From Lysobacterales bacterium (GTDB lineage: Bacteria; Pseudomonadota; Gammaproteobacteria; Xanthomonadales; Marinicellaceae), in the NCBI GenBank assembly GCA_026982315.1, contig JALSHI010000001.1, positions 1-35,763 on the forward strand: a stretch of DNA of 35,763 nucleotides, written 5' to 3'. Below the pieces are notes generated by a model. It did not search any database, was not told the DNA's origin, and saw only the letters and a list, made by a program, of their open reading frames with translations. The translations under genes and the position numbers were made by a program. Positions 8,102 to 15,435 of the stretch are shown here, in pieces. The number at the start of each line of letters is the position of its first letter. The stretch's first letter is position 1.

Positions 8102-9244
8102 ATGCCCAGAATCGTTGCTGTGACCACCTCGCGCGCCGACTATAGCCATTTGTACTGGCCCATGCGCTTTTTGCAAGCGCATTCGGCAATAACATTGACC
8201 GTGATTGCGACGGCCGCGCATGCGGCCGCTGAATTTGGCCATACCGCTGATATCGTGCGTGAGGATGGCTTTGATGTGGAAGTGATTGAAACACTGGTGG
8301 ATTCGGACACGGATATCGGTGCGGCCAAAACCATTGGCTTGAGTACCCTGGCGTTGAGCGATGCCCTGGCGCGGCTCAAGCCGGATGTGCTGCTGTTAAT
8401 TGCCGACCGTTACGAAATGCTGGCTCCGGCCAGTGTGGCGCTGGCCTTGCGGATCCCCATGGCCCATATTGAAGGTGGTGATATCAGTGAAGGCGCCATT
8501 GATAATGCTGTACGTAACGCCCTGACAAAAATGGCGCATTTGCACTTTACACCCACGCAGGCGGCGGCCAAACGGGTGATCGCCATGGGGGAGGAACCCT
8601 GGCGGGTCTTTTGGACGGGCGCACCGTCGCTGGACCACTTGCGCCATTCGGCATTGGCTGATGCCAGGGAAATTGATCGCAAGCTGGGTTTGTCCCCCCA
8701 CAAGCCAGTGACGGTGGTGGCGCACCATCCACTGACTTTGGCCGCGGATACCACCGCCGAGCTGGATGCGGTATTGGACGCACTGGAAAAGTGGCCGCAA
8801 CAGCTGGTGTTTTGTTATCCCAATGCCGATATGGGCTCGCGCCATATGGCCGCCCGTATCCGGGAATTTTGCGCTCGCAGGGCCGATGCCAGAATTGTCA
8901 CCAACTTGCCTGCGCCGGATTACTTTGGTTTGCTCAAACGCGCCAGCTTAATGGTGGGTAATTCCTCCAGCGGCATTATGGAAACGCCTTCCCTTGGGTT
9001 GCCGTGTGTCAATATTGGCCAACGCCAGCAGGGCCGTCAACAAGCCGCCAATACCCTCCAGGCACCGGCTGTGGCGGAAACGATTCTGGACTGTATGCAC
9101 CAGGCGGTGACGCCGGACTTTGTGTCGGCGTGCCAGAAAGTAGAAAACCCCTATGGCGATGGTCAGGCCGCGCAACGTATTGTCCGGGTTCTTGCTGACT
9201 TGCCGGAGCGCTTTGTGTTGCTTAACAAGAGGGAATGGCTGTGA
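8102..9244 (+). CDS. UDP-N-acetylglucosamine 2-epimerase, NeuC/LegG hydrolysing type
   Basis: A 380-residue cytoplasmic enzyme of the UDP-GlcNAc 2-epimerase family. The N-terminal Rossmann-like half begins RIVAVTTSRADYSHL. The signature EGGDISEGAIDNAVRNALTK and MAHLHF (about 125-150) and the nucleotide-binding GNSSSGIMETPSLGLPCVNIG (about 286-306) are typical of the hydrolysing NeuC/LegG subfamily, which releases UDP and forms ManNAc or a 2,4-diacetamido hexose for nonulosonic acid synthesis. No nonulosonate synthase or CMP-transferase gene is in the window, so the final sugar is unknown. It heads a plus-strand unit with the aminotransferase 37 bp downstream, suggesting a role in surface-glycan precursor supply. 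Confidence 0.87.
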   Translation: MPRIVAVTTSRADYSHLYWPMRFLQAHSAITLTVIATAAHAAAEFGHTADIVREDGFDVEVIETLVDSDTDIGAAKTIGLSTLALSDALARLKPDVLLLIADRYEMLAPASVALALRIPMAHIEGGDISEGAIDNAVRNALTKMAHLHFTPTQAAAKRVIAMGEEPWRVFWTGAPSLDHLRHSALADAREIDRKLGLSPHKPVTVVAHHPLTLAADTTAELDAVLDALEKWPQQLVFCYPNADMGSRHMAARIREFCARRADARIVTNLPAPDYFGLLKRASLMVGNSSSGIMETPSLGLPCVNIGQRQQGRQQAANTLQAPAVAETILDCMHQAVTPDFVSACQKVENPYGDGQAAQRIVRVLADLPERFVLLNKREWL

Positions 9245-9281
9245 TTCATGCACCTTTGGTTATTCTTCCGGTGGCGATGAT

Positions 9282-10466
9282 ATGAAATGTGACCCACCGA
9301 TACCTTTGGCCCGGCCGGATATTGGCCAACGGGAAAAGCAGCTTATCACCCAGGTGCTTGACAGTGGCCAGTTATCGCGTGGGCATTATTTGGCACGCTT
9401 CGAAGAAGCCGCAGCCCACACATTAAATACCGCTTATGCCGTGGCCTGTTCATCGGGGACGGCCGGGTTGATTCTGGCGCTGAAATCACTGGGGGTGGCC
9501 GCGGGTGACAAGGTCATCACGGTCAGCTATACGGTGCCTGCCACAGTGAATGCCGTCGTCGCGGTGGGTGCGCGACCAATCCTGATAGATATTGACCCGG
9601 CCACGCGGGGTATGAGCCTGTCTGCGCTGGAAATCGCTTTGCACCATCACTGCCAGGTGGCAGCCGTAATCGTGGTTCATGCTTTTGGTCAGGCGCCGGA
9701 TATGCACCGGATTCAGCGTTTGTGTGATGATGCAGGAATACCGCTTATTGAGGATGCCTGCGAGGCTTTTGGCAACTATTATGATGGTAAGGCGCTGGGA
9801 ACCTGGGGTGTATGTGGTGTTTTTGGTTTTTATCCCAACAAGCAGATGACCACCGGCGAAGGTGGCCTGCTGGTGACCAATGATCCGGCCGTGGCCAATC
9901 AGGCGCGCCAACTCTTGAATAACGGCCGGGTAATGGATGGTGATTGGCTGGATCAGAAGCAGTTTGGCTGGAATTTCCGGCTGGATGAAATGAGCGCGGC
10001 GCTGGGCTTGGGGCAAGTTGCGCGTGTGCAAGAGATGCTGGATAAGCGCCGGACCATCACCCGGTATTATGACGCCGCCATGAGCCGGCATGTGCCGGAT
10101 TGGCAACGGCCGGCTTTCTCTGTCAGGGAGGCAGGCAATGCCTGGTTTGCCTATGTGGTTCACTGGCCGCTGGCGTATTTTCCGGGTGGTGCGGCGCCAT
10201 CCCCTGATTCATTTGACAGTGCCAGCCGGTACTCCCAGCGGATATTGGAAGAGATGCAATCCCGCGGCATTCAGTGCGGTCGTTATTTTGCGCCGGTGCA
10301 TAAACAGCCGGCTTTTGTGCGTGAGTACGGGGATATCAGCTTGCCTGTGACCGAGCATTTGGCCGTGACCGGCCTGGCCCTGCCATTTTACAACCAGCTA
10401 ACATCACAGCACATAGAATGCGTGGTTTCCGCCTTGCGGCAGGTCATGGAGCATTTATGCGATTAA
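9282..10466 (+). CDS. DegT/DnrJ/EryC1/StrS-family PLP aminotransferase
   Basis: A 394-residue sugar aminotransferase, probably acting on a keto-sugar nucleotide in the cytoplasm. Visible features are the ACSSGTAGL cofactor-phosphate loop (about 55-63), IEDACEAFG with Asp158 contacting the pyridine nitrogen, and GFYPNKQMTTGEGG, where Lys187 is the PLP Schiff-base lysine. The chosen ATG at 9282 gives the usual start (P-L-A-R-P-D-I-G); an in-frame upstream start would run back into the epimerase gene. The gene overlaps the next one by 10 bp (10457-10466), so translation is coupled. With the epimerase it suggests synthesis of an amino sugar for a surface glycan; the exact substrate is not deducible. 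Confidence 0.9.
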   Translation: MKCDPPIPLARPDIGQREKQLITQVLDSGQLSRGHYLARFEEAAAHTLNTAYAVACSSGTAGLILALKSLGVAAGDKVITVSYTVPATVNAVVAVGARPILIDIDPATRGMSLSALEIALHHHCQVAAVIVVHAFGQAPDMHRIQRLCDDAGIPLIEDACEAFGNYYDGKALGTWGVCGVFGFYPNKQMTTGEGGLLVTNDPAVANQARQLLNNGRVMDGDWLDQKQFGWNFRLDEMSAALGLGQVARVQEMLDKRRTITRYYDAAMSRHVPDWQRPAFSVREAGNAWFAYVVHWPLAYFPGGAAPSPDSFDSASRYSQRILEEMQSRGIQCGRYFAPVHKQPAFVREYGDISLPVTEHLAVTGLALPFYNQLTSQHIECVVSALRQVMEHLCD

Positions 10467-11623
10467 GAGTCTTGGTAAACCGGGTTTTTCGTTATCGACG
10501 GGGGATGATTACGGCACTGGCTGCGGGATGGTTGTGGGTCGCCAACGTGGCCACTGCGATTCAGATTCGTGTTTATCCGCCGGTTCCACAGCCAGGTTCG
10601 GTGGTGCGGCTGGAAGTCACGGGGCAGTGGCCCAATACCTGTGTGCCGAAATTGAGTCATGCTTCACTGGCAGATGGCCGTTTCAAAGTCCACGCCACCG
10701 TTAATGGAATTGATTGCCAGGATGAGCCGACATCATTTCGTCTGGATACCGTGCTGGGTTATTGGAACTACACGCTCATGGCCGCCAGCGGGTTTTATCC
10801 TGTTGAGTTTTATGTGCAGACCCGGCCTGATTTGCCACCGCATCTTTACGCGTTTAATGTCATTCGCGCGGATCGCACCCCCACTGTTCGGCTATTGCCG
10901 GAAAATGGTTTCTGGTGGGTGGATGAGGCTGGACTTTATGGTCAGGCCGGGCATGGCAGCGGGCTTACCATTGACCGGCAGGGCAACCAAATGATTGTCA
11001 CAATTCAGTCCTATACCGCCGATGGGCAGCCGGTGTGGTATTTTGCCGAGGGGCAGTTGGTCAATGGCGTGTTTCAGGCAGATTATCACCAGATAGTCGG
11101 TGGCGCGCCTTTATACACGGCGGGCAATCGCCCCCGGGAGGTTCATAAAATGGGCCGCCTGATTTTGACATTTGACAATCAGCAACATGGCACCTTATGG
11201 TTGTTACCCGAGTTTACCCATTTGCCCGAACAAGGGATTGCAGTTTTTCCGGTTTCTATCCGGCGATATTTGAGCAGCGCCACGGCCACCGAAGATTTTC
11301 TTCAGGGGCAGTGGGTGCTTGTGGGCGCTGCGCCTGGAACGAAGTCGGTGATTCAGGCGGGAGGAGGCGGTGATTCGCTGTTTTTGCACAAAGGGCGTTA
11401 TCTCAACACAGAAGAAAACAAGAAAAGCAGGGTGCTGGATTTTACGGCCAGCGACCAGCGTGCTCTGCGCTGTTACTTGGATACAGACAGCCATATTCAC
11501 CAGTGTTTTCTGCTGTCTCCAGAGGGGCGGAAACTGGCGGTGTTTGATGATGTGGGTGTGATGCGCTTGCGCGGACGCTGGCAAACATCCGGGGACGCTG
11601 TCAGCTTGGTGCGGGAGGAGTAG
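10457..11623 (+). CDS. Secreted protein with a W-rich repeat module, function unknown
   Basis: A 388-residue exported protein. The ATG at 10457 has GGAG at 10448-10451 and overlaps the end of the aminotransferase gene. A basic N-terminus is followed by a hydrophobic core (MITALAAGWLWV) and a likely cleavage after VATA (residue 34). Residues about 35-140 look like a beta-rich domain. Residues about 149-225 contain a module (GFWWVDEAG, GHGSGLTID, YTADGQPVWYF) that matches two modules in the metalloprotease at 3853-6135. The rest is not recognised. There is no C-terminal sorting tail. Its 3' end overlaps the convergent histidine kinase gene by 23 bp. Coupling to sugar genes hints at a surface or glycan role, which is inference. 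Confidence 0.7.
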   Translation: MRLRVLVNRVFRYRRGMITALAAGWLWVANVATAIQIRVYPPVPQPGSVVRLEVTGQWPNTCVPKLSHASLADGRFKVHATVNGIDCQDEPTSFRLDTVLGYWNYTLMAASGFYPVEFYVQTRPDLPPHLYAFNVIRADRTPTVRLLPENGFWWVDEAGLYGQAGHGSGLTIDRQGNQMIVTIQSYTADGQPVWYFAEGQLVNGVFQADYHQIVGGAPLYTAGNRPREVHKMGRLILTFDNQQHGTLWLLPEFTHLPEQGIAVFPVSIRRYLSSATATEDFLQGQWVLVGAAPGTKSVIQAGGGGDSLFLHKGRYLNTEENKKSRVLDFTASDQRALRCYLDTDSHIHQCFLLSPEGRKLAVFDDVGVMRLRGRWQTSGDAVSLVREE

Positions 11624-13031
11624 TCTCGGCGGATGTGGCCCCGGCCAGTGTGCTGTTCTGGTGAAAAAGCGGGGCTTGAGGCCGTTTTTCCGGGGAGTCT
11701 GATGGGCTGACAGACTTTTTTCTGGGCTTTCTGGCAGGCATAAAAATCAATTCGGCGCGTAAACCACCTTGTTCATTTTGCGCAATGCGAATCTCCCAGC
11801 CATAGAGGTCGCACAGTCGTTTGACAATCGCCAAGCCCAATCCGGTGCCTTCATTGTTGACATGTTTGCCTCGATAGTGCCGATTGAACAAGTTGGGAAT
11901 CTCTTCGGCTTTGACCCCCGGGCCCTCATCGCTGACAATAATGCGATCCTTGTCAATAACGATGCGAATGGTGCCTTCAGGTGTGTACTTGATGGCATTG
12001 CCAATCAGGTTTCCCAGTGCCACGGACAGCACGGCTTCCGGCGCGTCCACCTGTAACCAGTCTTTTTCCGTGATCTCAATGGAAACCGGTTTCAGCCGAA
12101 TTTGCGGTTCAAAATCCTCCACCAGAGCGCGTACCACCTTGCCCGCCTGGGATTTGTCCAGACTCCGGTGGTTCTTTTGCTCCTTGCGCGCCAGTAACAA
12201 CAAGGTTTCAATCAGTTCTCCGGATTGTCTGACCGCCCGCTCAATGCGTTGAAGCCGTTCCCGCGTGCGTTGGTCGAGGTTGTCTTGCGCCAGCAGCAAT
12301 TCGGTGGTGCTGGCGATAATGGCCAGGGGCGTGCGCAGCTCGTGACTGACATCGGCATTGAATTCCTTGTCACTGATGACCATGTCGGTGAGTTTTTGGG
12401 CATAGTCGTCCAGCGCTGCGGCCAGCTTGCCCACTTCATCGTCGGCAAAATATGGCGCCAAAGGCTCAGGATGAATGACCTGGCCCATTTTCGAGATACG
12501 GTTGGCCAATCGCCGCAAAGGGGTCAAAATGCGGCGGGAAAGCCATAAGGCGACAACAAAGGCAATGAGCAAAAACAGCACAAAAGCGCCGGTGAGCCAG
12601 ACATACAGCAAACTGTCCTGACGCTTGTCCGGCGTGCCGTCATAAACCACATAACCCCAGTAGGGCTTGCCATCGATGCTGTGTTGTTTGTTGACGGCGA
12701 TAATCAGATTTTTGCCGTCTTTGTGAATGCGGTGGATGCCATCAGGTAGCTCGGCAAATTCCAGAGGCAGTTGCAGGACGAGTTTTTCAGGTCGGGTGAT
12801 AAGGGCGGAAATGACACGCGAGGACACAGGCTGTTCAGAAACATTGAGCGGGTCTTTGGCCCAGCTTTCCATATAGCGGTCAAGATCCTGTTTTATCGTC
12901 TGGCCGATGAGGTTGTTTTCGAGATTGCGCTGAATATACAGCGAGGTCAAGGTAAACAAGACCCCCAGCACCGTGCTGAAGGCCAGAAAGGCAATAATGA
13001 TACGGGTTTTAAGCCGATTGCGAAATTTCAT
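11601..13031 (-). CDS. Membrane sensor histidine kinase (EnvZ/PhoQ-like architecture)
   Basis: A 476-residue sensor that autophosphorylates and passes phosphate to the adjacent response regulator. Layout: TM1 about 11-32, a periplasmic sensor of about 105 residues, TM2 about 141-164, HAMP about 165-217, HisKA with FNADVSHELRTP and phospho-acceptor His230, then the ATPase domain with NLIGNAIKYT (N box), SDEGPGV (G1) and GTGLGLAIV (G2). A Pro/Ser/Lys-rich tail of about 45 residues follows the catalytic domain and is unusual. The start at 13031 overlaps the regulator gene by 23 bp; an in-frame ATG at 13055 is an alternative. The stimulus is not evident from the periplasmic domain. Confidence 0.93.
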   Translation of the reverse strand: MKFRNRLKTRIIIAFLAFSTVLGVLFTLTSLYIQRNLENNLIGQTIKQDLDRYMESWAKDPLNVSEQPVSSRVISALITRPEKLVLQLPLEFAELPDGIHRIHKDGKNLIIAVNKQHSIDGKPYWGYVVYDGTPDKRQDSLLYVWLTGAFVLFLLIAFVVALWLSRRILTPLRRLANRISKMGQVIHPEPLAPYFADDEVGKLAAALDDYAQKLTDMVISDKEFNADVSHELRTPLAIIASTTELLLAQDNLDQRTRERLQRIERAVRQSGELIETLLLLARKEQKNHRSLDKSQAGKVVRALVEDFEPQIRLKPVSIEITEKDWLQVDAPEAVLSVALGNLIGNAIKYTPEGTIRIVIDKDRIIVSDEGPGVKAEEIPNLFNRHYRGKHVNNEGTGLGLAIVKRLCDLYGWEIRIAQNEQGGLRAELIFMPARKPRKKSVSPSDSPEKRPQAPLFHQNSTLAGATSAETTPPAPS

Positions 13032-13701
13032 CCGGGTCTGCGATGCGGTAGCCAATACCGTGACGGGTATGAATCAACGGTTTGTCAAAGGGCTTGTCTA
13101 TGATAGCACGCAGGGAATGAATGTGAACGCGGAGGCTGTCGCTGTCTGGCATCTCCTCGCCCCACACGCGCAACTCCAGCTCTTGCCGCGGCACCACCCA
13201 GGGGGAGGACTCCATTAACCGTTGTAACAACTTCAGTCCGGTGGGGTTCATGTTGAGTGACTGGCCGGCTCGCGTGACTTCCAGTGTGTCCAGATTAAAT
13301 TCGAGATCCGCCACCTTAAGGATACGTTGCATCTGGTTATTGCGGCGATTCCCCAGGGCATTGACGCGTGCATCCAGCTCTCGCAGGGCAAAGGGTTTGA
13401 CCAGATAATCATCGGCGCCATGCTCGAAACCGGCCAGCTTCTGCTCCAGGGAGTCGCGCGCGGTGAGCATCAGCACGGGCGTGTGCTTGTGGGCTTCGGT
13501 ACGCAATTTTTTGCACAGTTCCAATCCATCCATGCCTGGTAGCATCAGGTCCAGAATAATGACATCAAAGTCTTCCACCACCGCCAGATGCAGGCCGGTC
13601 ACGCCATCACCGGCGTAATCCACAATGTGGCCTTTGTCTTCCAGAAAATCCACGATATTGGCGGCTATGTCGGTGTTGTCTTCAATAACCAGAATTCGCA
13701 T
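13009..13701 (-). CDS. OmpR-family response regulator
   Basis: A 230-residue DNA-binding regulator. The receiver domain (about 1-115) has the acidic pair Glu7/Asp8, phospho-acceptor Asp51 (VIILDLMLPGMDG), Thr80 (MLTARD) and Lys102 (YLVKPF). The C-terminal winged-helix domain (about 130-222) ends in the typical RVHIHSLRAIID...HTRHGIGYRI. GGAG lies about nine bases before the ATG. It is the first gene of a two-gene operon with the kinase. Upstream lie a leftward terminator hairpin (13756-13790) and tandem 11-bp repeats (13930-13951) whose spacing suits an OmpR-type dimer, so autoregulation is plausible. Divergent to exosortase H. Confidence 0.95.
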   Translation of the reverse strand: MRILVIEDNTDIAANIVDFLEDKGHIVDYAGDGVTGLHLAVVEDFDVIILDLMLPGMDGLELCKKLRTEAHKHTPVLMLTARDSLEQKLAGFEHGADDYLVKPFALRELDARVNALGNRRNNQMQRILKVADLEFNLDTLEVTRAGQSLNMNPTGLKLLQRLMESSPWVVPRQELELRVWGEEMPDSDSLRVHIHSLRAIIDKPFDKPLIHTRHGIGYRIADPDEISQSA

Positions 13702-13755
13702 GTTCTGATAACTCCAGTGTTAAAATACAAGTGCTATTGGTCTGTGAGGTGTCCC

Positions 13756-13790
13756 AAAAAAAACCCAAGGCAACGGCTGTTGCCCTGGGT
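13756..13790 (-). terminator. Leftward intrinsic terminator or attenuator in the regulator leader
   Basis: On the plus strand eight A residues (13756-13763) precede CCCAAGGCAAC (13764-13774), a GGCT loop and GTTGCCCTGGG (13779-13789). The stem pairs 10 of 11 positions. Read leftward it is a GC-rich hairpin followed by eight T residues, a textbook intrinsic terminator. It ends 55 bp before the regulator start codon. No gene lies immediately to its right on that strand, so it is either an attenuator in the regulator mRNA leader or the end of a small RNA. Confidence 0.8.
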
Positions 13791-13929
13791 AATCGGGATG
13801 CCTTCTGTGTCGTAATCCTATGGGCACCGGTTTATTTCTGCGCTATTGCTGTTTGGCTGGTCAGCATGAAGCATGTTCAATTTGGTTTTGAATATGCTTC
13901 TAACGTGTGGCCAGTTTACTAACATTCAA

Positions 13930-13951
13930 GTTAAAAAACCGTTAAAAAACC
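13930..13951. promoter_or_regulatory. Tandem 11-bp direct repeat, candidate response-regulator operator
   Basis: GTTAAAAAACC occurs twice in direct tandem. On the minus strand it reads GGTTTTTTAAC twice, close to the PhoP-box pattern GGTTTA-N5-GGTTTA, and 11 bp is the spacing used by OmpR-family dimers. It lies between the divergent regulator and xrtH genes. Binding is inference. Confidence 0.45.
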
Positions 13952-14063
13952 CGGAAACTATCGTTTAACTCCTTGGTTTGGCAACAAAATATCCAATTTG
14001 GACTGCTGGCTGCCATTGTCGGTCAGGCATGATTCAGTGCTTAAAAATAAACAGGTGTTACAG

Positions 14064-14069
14064 TATAAT
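14064..14069 (+). promoter_or_regulatory. Candidate -10 box of xrtH
   Basis: A perfect TATAAT lies 45 bp before the xrtH start codon. The sequence 17 bp upstream (TTAAAA) is a poor -35, so an activator may be needed. Confidence 0.4.
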
Positions 14070-14114
14070 ATCCCTTTGCGCTCTCCAGTGCATGCCATTG
14101 ATGATGGAGCTTTC

Positions 14115-14663
14115 ATGCTAAGGTTTCTGGTGTTGTTTTTTGTTTTGGTGGTCGGGCTGTTTTCTCTGGAAATTTATCAGCCGGTGCGCGAGGCTGTCAT
14201 TTTGCCCTTTACGTCCTTTTTGGCCACAGTCAGCGCCAAGATCATGCAGTTTTTTGACCCGGATGTGGTTGCGCACGGGGATGTAATTAGCAGCTTGAGT
14301 CAGGCCGCGGCTGTCCGGATCGCGCCAGGGTGCAATGGCGTGGAGGCGGTTATTATTCTGTTTGCTGCCATTTTTGCTTTTCCGGCACCCTGGAAACACA
14401 AGATTTTGGGGTTCGTGCTGGGCTTTCTGGCCATTCAATCGTTGAATCTGGTGCGCATTATCTCGCTGTTTTATTTGCTTCAGTGGGATAAAAACTGGTT
14501 CGACTGGTTTCACCTGTATTTATGGCAGGCGTTAATCATTCTGGATGCGTTGGTGGTCTGGCTGATCTGGTTGCGGTATTTGCCGGCTTCGCAGCGTTCA
14601 CGTGACCAGGCGGATGGACAGAATGGTCAGGAAAAACAGCCGCCACAACCACAGTCGGCTTGA
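14115..14663 (+). CDS. xrtH: Exosortase H
   Basis: A 182-residue integral-membrane transpeptidase-like enzyme that processes proteins with a C-terminal sorting tail (IPTL-CTERM type in the known XrtH system). The exosortase triad is visible: Cys73 in APGCNGVEA, Arg114 in NLVRIISLFY and His133 in WFHLYLWQ. Several hydrophobic segments span residues 1-155, and a short Gln/Pro-rich cytoplasmic tail follows. The length matches the compact XrtH subfamily rather than the roughly 300-residue XrtA-type. The ATG at 14115 has GGAG five bases upstream; a longer in-frame start at 13998 would add a poor extension. No protein in the window ends in a recognisable sorting signal, so its substrates lie elsewhere. 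Confidence 0.88.
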   Translation: MLRFLVLFFVLVVGLFSLEIYQPVREAVILPFTSFLATVSAKIMQFFDPDVVAHGDVISSLSQAAAVRIAPGCNGVEAVIILFAAIFAFPAPWKHKILGFVLGFLAIQSLNLVRIISLFYLLQWDKNWFDWFHLYLWQALIILDALVVWLIWLRYLPASQRSRDQADGQNGQEKQPPQPQSA

Positions 14664-14704
14664 CAGGCTGGCACGTAACGCGCTGTTTCGTTCTGGAAAA
14701 GACC

Positions 14705-15310
14705 ATGAGCCATTCTTACGATACTCCCCCTTGGCCACCAGCCGTGAAAGATCAGGCGTTGCGATGGCTTGAAGAGGCCCAGGCCAGTGAGCCGTCCTAT
14801 CCCAATGCCGCCACGTTGGCCACGTGCAACGGACAGGGACGGGTTTCTGCCCGGGTTATGCTGGTCAAAGCGATTGATGAACGGGGACTGGTTTTTTTTA
14901 CTAACTCCCTTAGCCGCAAGGGACGGGATTTGGCCGTCAATCCGCAAGCGGCCTTGAGTTTTTACTGGAAAAGTCTGGCGCGGCAGTTGCGAACAGAAGG
15001 GCGGATTGAACGAATAGCGGATAGCGAATCCGATGCCTATTTCGCCACGCGACCCCGGACCAGTCAACTGGGTGCCTGGGCCTCAATGCAATCCCAGGCC
15101 ATGCCTGCTGATAATGCTTTGCAGGCGCGGCTGAAAATGATGGAAGACCGATTTGGCGATCAGCCGGTGCCACGTCCCCCGCACTGGTGTGGTTATCGTC
15201 TGGTACCTGATTACGTGGAGTTTTGGCAGGAAGGCGAGTTTCGCCTGCATGAGCGCGATGTATGGCGAGTGGAAGAAGGGCGCTGGATTCAGGAAAAACG
15301 TTTTCCCTGA
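14705..15310 (+). CDS. pdxH: Pyridoxamine 5'-phosphate oxidase
   Basis: FMN-dependent oxidation of pyridoxine or pyridoxamine 5'-phosphate to pyridoxal 5'-phosphate. The 201-residue protein has the family pattern: SARVMLVKAID and GLVFFTNSLSRKG for FMN phosphate binding, ALSFYWKSLARQLRTEG, the SESDAYFATRPRTSQLGAWAS motif region, and the C-terminal FWQEGEFRLHER. The ATG at 14705 gives the normal N-terminus; an in-frame start at 14660 overlaps xrtH and is less likely. It is 41 bp after xrtH and may be co-transcribed, although no functional link is known. It would supply cofactor for PLP enzymes such as the aminotransferase at 9282. Confidence 0.95.
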   Translation: MSHSYDTPPWPPAVKDQALRWLEEAQASEPSYPNAATLATCNGQGRVSARVMLVKAIDERGLVFFTNSLSRKGRDLAVNPQAALSFYWKSLARQLRTEGRIERIADSESDAYFATRPRTSQLGAWASMQSQAMPADNALQARLKMMEDRFGDQPVPRPPHWCGYRLVPDYVEFWQEGEFRLHERDVWRVEEGRWIQEKRFP

Positions 15311-15435
15311 GCACAACACTTTTTTGTGAAATCACTGCTTTTCATTAAAGCCTGTTGGAAAGCCAGTGGATCGACTATCTTGACCAGAGTCACTTTCTGG
15401 CCTTTGCCGCATGACAGCGCTTTGAGGAAATTTTT

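Larger units (their letters stand above)
13702..14114. other. 413-bp regulatory intergenic region between two-component system and xrtH
   Basis: No believable gene is present; a short plus-strand frame at 13731-13922 reads through the hairpin and has no ribosome site. The region holds the leftward terminator, tandem 11-bp repeats and a TATAAT ahead of xrtH. The stretch 13800-13925 shows nothing further that can be named. Confidence 0.6.

Noticed and set aside
9241-9285. GTG frame giving VIHAPLVILPVAMI between epimerase and aminotransferase
   Set aside because: Only 14 codons; it vaguely resembles the start of a sugar-modifying enzyme, but this is too short to call a remnant.
13731-13922. 63-codon plus-strand frame before xrtH
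   Set aside because: It reads across the leftward terminator hairpin, has no Shine-Dalgarno and resembles no protein.
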